A program made the translations under genes and the position numbers. DNA of 7,167 nt, taken from an uncultured Bacteroidota bacterium. Its GTDB lineage: Bacteria; Bacteroidota; Bacteroidia; Flavobacteriales; Flavobacteriaceae. Location: assembly GCA_903879875.1 (NCBI GenBank), contig CAIRNC010000182.1, forward strand, positions 1 through 7,167, written 5' to 3'. Shown in pieces: positions 6,273 through 7,167 of the stretch (position 1 is the stretch's first letter; each line of letters begins with the position of its first letter). The notes beneath the pieces are model-generated. The model ran no database searches. It was not told the DNA's origin and saw only the letters and a list, made by a program, of their open reading frames with translations.

Positions 6273-7017
6273 TGATCCGAATGTTATAATCAACGGCTAA
6301 TTTTCCAATTAGAAACGATATCATGGTTTTGTTATTGTCTTTTAATGCCTTAACAAAATCGGGACTATCTATAAGGAAAAGTTGAAATCCTTTAATATAC
6401 TCTTTGTTGACTTTTAGTTTATTTATATAAAAAGCGTCTTCATATAAATCAGAAATTTTTGCCATTAGCAATTCACGTCGTTCTACCAGAAGTTCTTTTT
6501 TTAGCATTGCTGTTCGTCCAGAAATGGCGTTAAGAACTGGGTCAATTGAGGCTCCTCCCAGTAGAATGAAAACAATATCTGCTGGTTTAAAATCGCCCGC
6601 AGTTCGTAACCTTCGTTCAGCGGGTGTATAATGTTTGGCAGGGGTAGCTAAGATGCCTAAATCTAATGCATTGATTTTTGGATATTTTAGAATTTTCACT
6701 TCGTCTAATTGATTGACTCTGGCTGTCATTGCAATCGTGATTAAAGGAAGTTTGAAATCCTCGGGCTCAATAATTCTACGTTGATAGTCGAGATGCACCG
6801 CTGAAAAAACCAATAAATCATCTGATTTTGCTAGAATTGTAAACAAACCATTTACATCTGAAATGGCTTCTCTCTCATTTACTAAATTGATAATATGCAC
6901 GCCTTGAGGGGTGGCGTATTTCACTATGATTTTGCCATGAAGCCACTTTTCCTCTTGTGAGTAAGCAATTGTGACCATTATATAAACCAAAAGAAGTATT
7001 AGTTTGTTTTTAATCAT
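6259..7017 (-). CDS. Secreted carboxypeptidase-like regulatory domain protein (upstream paralogue)
   Basis: The product has 252 residues, starting at the ATG at 7017. Residues 1-20 are a signal peptide (MIKNKLILLL...IAYS|Q). Residues of about 26-98 are a CarboxypepD_reg-like domain (LHGKI, AISDVNGLFTILAKSDDLLVFSA), followed by LDEV at 104-107. The C-terminal part contains TPAERRLRTA at 131-140, NAISGRTAMLKKEL at 163-176 and an amphipathic helical end (FVKALKDNNKTMISFLIGKL at 221-240). The same order of parts, and a matching helical end, occur in the next gene, so the two look like old tandem duplicates. TPAERR and NAISGR are features I associate with similar Flavobacteriaceae proteins, although no function is known to me. 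It is the first gene of the closely packed group 7017-4958, so it probably heads the operon. Confidence 0.87.
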   Translation of the reverse strand: MIKNKLILLLVYIMVTIAYSQEEKWLHGKIIVKYATPQGVHIINLVNEREAISDVNGLFTILAKSDDLLVFSAVHLDYQRRIIEPEDFKLPLITIAMTARVNQLDEVKILKYPKINALDLGILATPAKHYTPAERRLRTAGDFKPADIVFILLGGASIDPVLNAISGRTAMLKKELLVERRELLMAKISDLYEDAFYINKLKVNKEYIKGFQLFLIDSPDFVKALKDNNKTMISFLIGKLAVDYNIRINDKN

Positions 7018-7167
7018 TTAGAATGGAGATTAATGTAATGTAAATGTATTATTTTATACTCAAAACTAATTGCCAAGAAGTTGGTAAAGTTATGTTAATA
7101 CAGATTTCATAATTAGTCTTTCAAAGTGTTGTATGTTTTTATTGTTTATTCTATTTTTGAAGTTCTG
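7018..7167. other. AT-rich upstream region with no confident gene
   Basis: This 150-base stretch holds the probable promoter of the first paralogue. On the minus strand, one frame is open from the window edge to a TAA at 7092-7090 (25 codons, ending ...MKSVLT). It could be the last part of another gene, but a run this short is not unusual in AT-rich DNA and shows no recognisable motif. The other minus-strand frames are closed quickly. No tRNA or terminator hairpin is visible. Confidence 0.4.
7061..7068 (-). promoter_or_regulatory. Candidate -7 promoter element for the paralogue/DUF6702 operon
   Basis: TAGTTTTG, read on the minus strand at 7068-7061, matches TAnnTTTG exactly and would start transcription about 40 bases before the ATG at 7017. 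No TTG is present 17-23 bases upstream; the nearest resemblance is a TTTA at 7088-7085 with a 16-base spacer. The position is right for an operon promoter, but the missing -33 element keeps this tentative. Confidence 0.42.

Noticed and set aside
6273..6293. TTG at 6293 as the start of the downstream paralogue
   Set aside because: It adds seven residues before an otherwise normal signal peptide and deepens the overlap with the upstream gene from 14 to 35 bases. The ATG at 6272 is simpler.
7073..7084. Inverted repeat CCAAGAAGTTGG near the first promoter candidate as an operator
   Set aside because: The arms are only 4 bp and do not extend; this is easily chance.
1..7167. Search by eye for CRISPR arrays, tRNAs, insertion-sequence ends, toxin-antitoxin or defence genes
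   Set aside because: None was found. All seven genes belong to ordinary envelope or export families and show no obvious break in composition.

Overview
The window looks like a chromosomal stretch from a member of the Bacteroidota, most likely Flavobacteriaceae and probably Flavobacterium or a close relative. The evidence is low GC (roughly one third by eye), absence of Shine-Dalgarno sites, three good and one further TAnnTTTG-type -7 promoter elements, signal peptides ending in ...(A/S)Q, and a large Ig-repeat surface protein of the type exported by the type IX secretion system (T9SS). All seven genes lie on the minus strand, so transcription runs from high to low coordinates. There are no RNA genes, insertion sequences, CRISPR arrays or clear intrinsic terminators, and no stretch over 300 bases lacks a gene.

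In the direction of transcription: (1) two adjacent, 14-base-overlapping genes for secreted proteins with an N-terminal carboxypeptidase-like regulatory beta-sandwich (7017-6259 and 6272-5475), which look like diverged tandem paralogues; (2) a small exported DUF6702-type protein (5461-4958), 13 bases further on; (3) a secreted M1-family zinc metallopeptidase (4897-2663) with a complete active site; (4) a TatA/TatB-type twin-arginine translocase subunit (2606-2232), and 2 bases after it a PAP2 membrane phosphatase (2229-1660); (5) the first 528 codons of a T9SS-type Ig-repeat surface protein (1586 to the window edge).

The tight spacing suggests two expression units: paralogue-paralogue-DUF6702 (possibly reading on into the peptidase) and Tat-PAP2. 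Candidate promoters lie before the first paralogue, before the Tat gene, before the T9SS protein, and overlapping the start of the DUF6702 gene. The common theme is the cell envelope: six products have a signal peptide or membrane segment and the Tat subunit belongs to an inner-membrane transporter. A shared pathway is not shown by the sequence.

I see no clearly new defence, mobile or biosynthetic system here. The most interesting points are the uncharacterised exported-protein/M1-peptidase block, a possible leaderless start for the DUF6702 gene, and the mixed TatA/TatB character of the Tat subunit.
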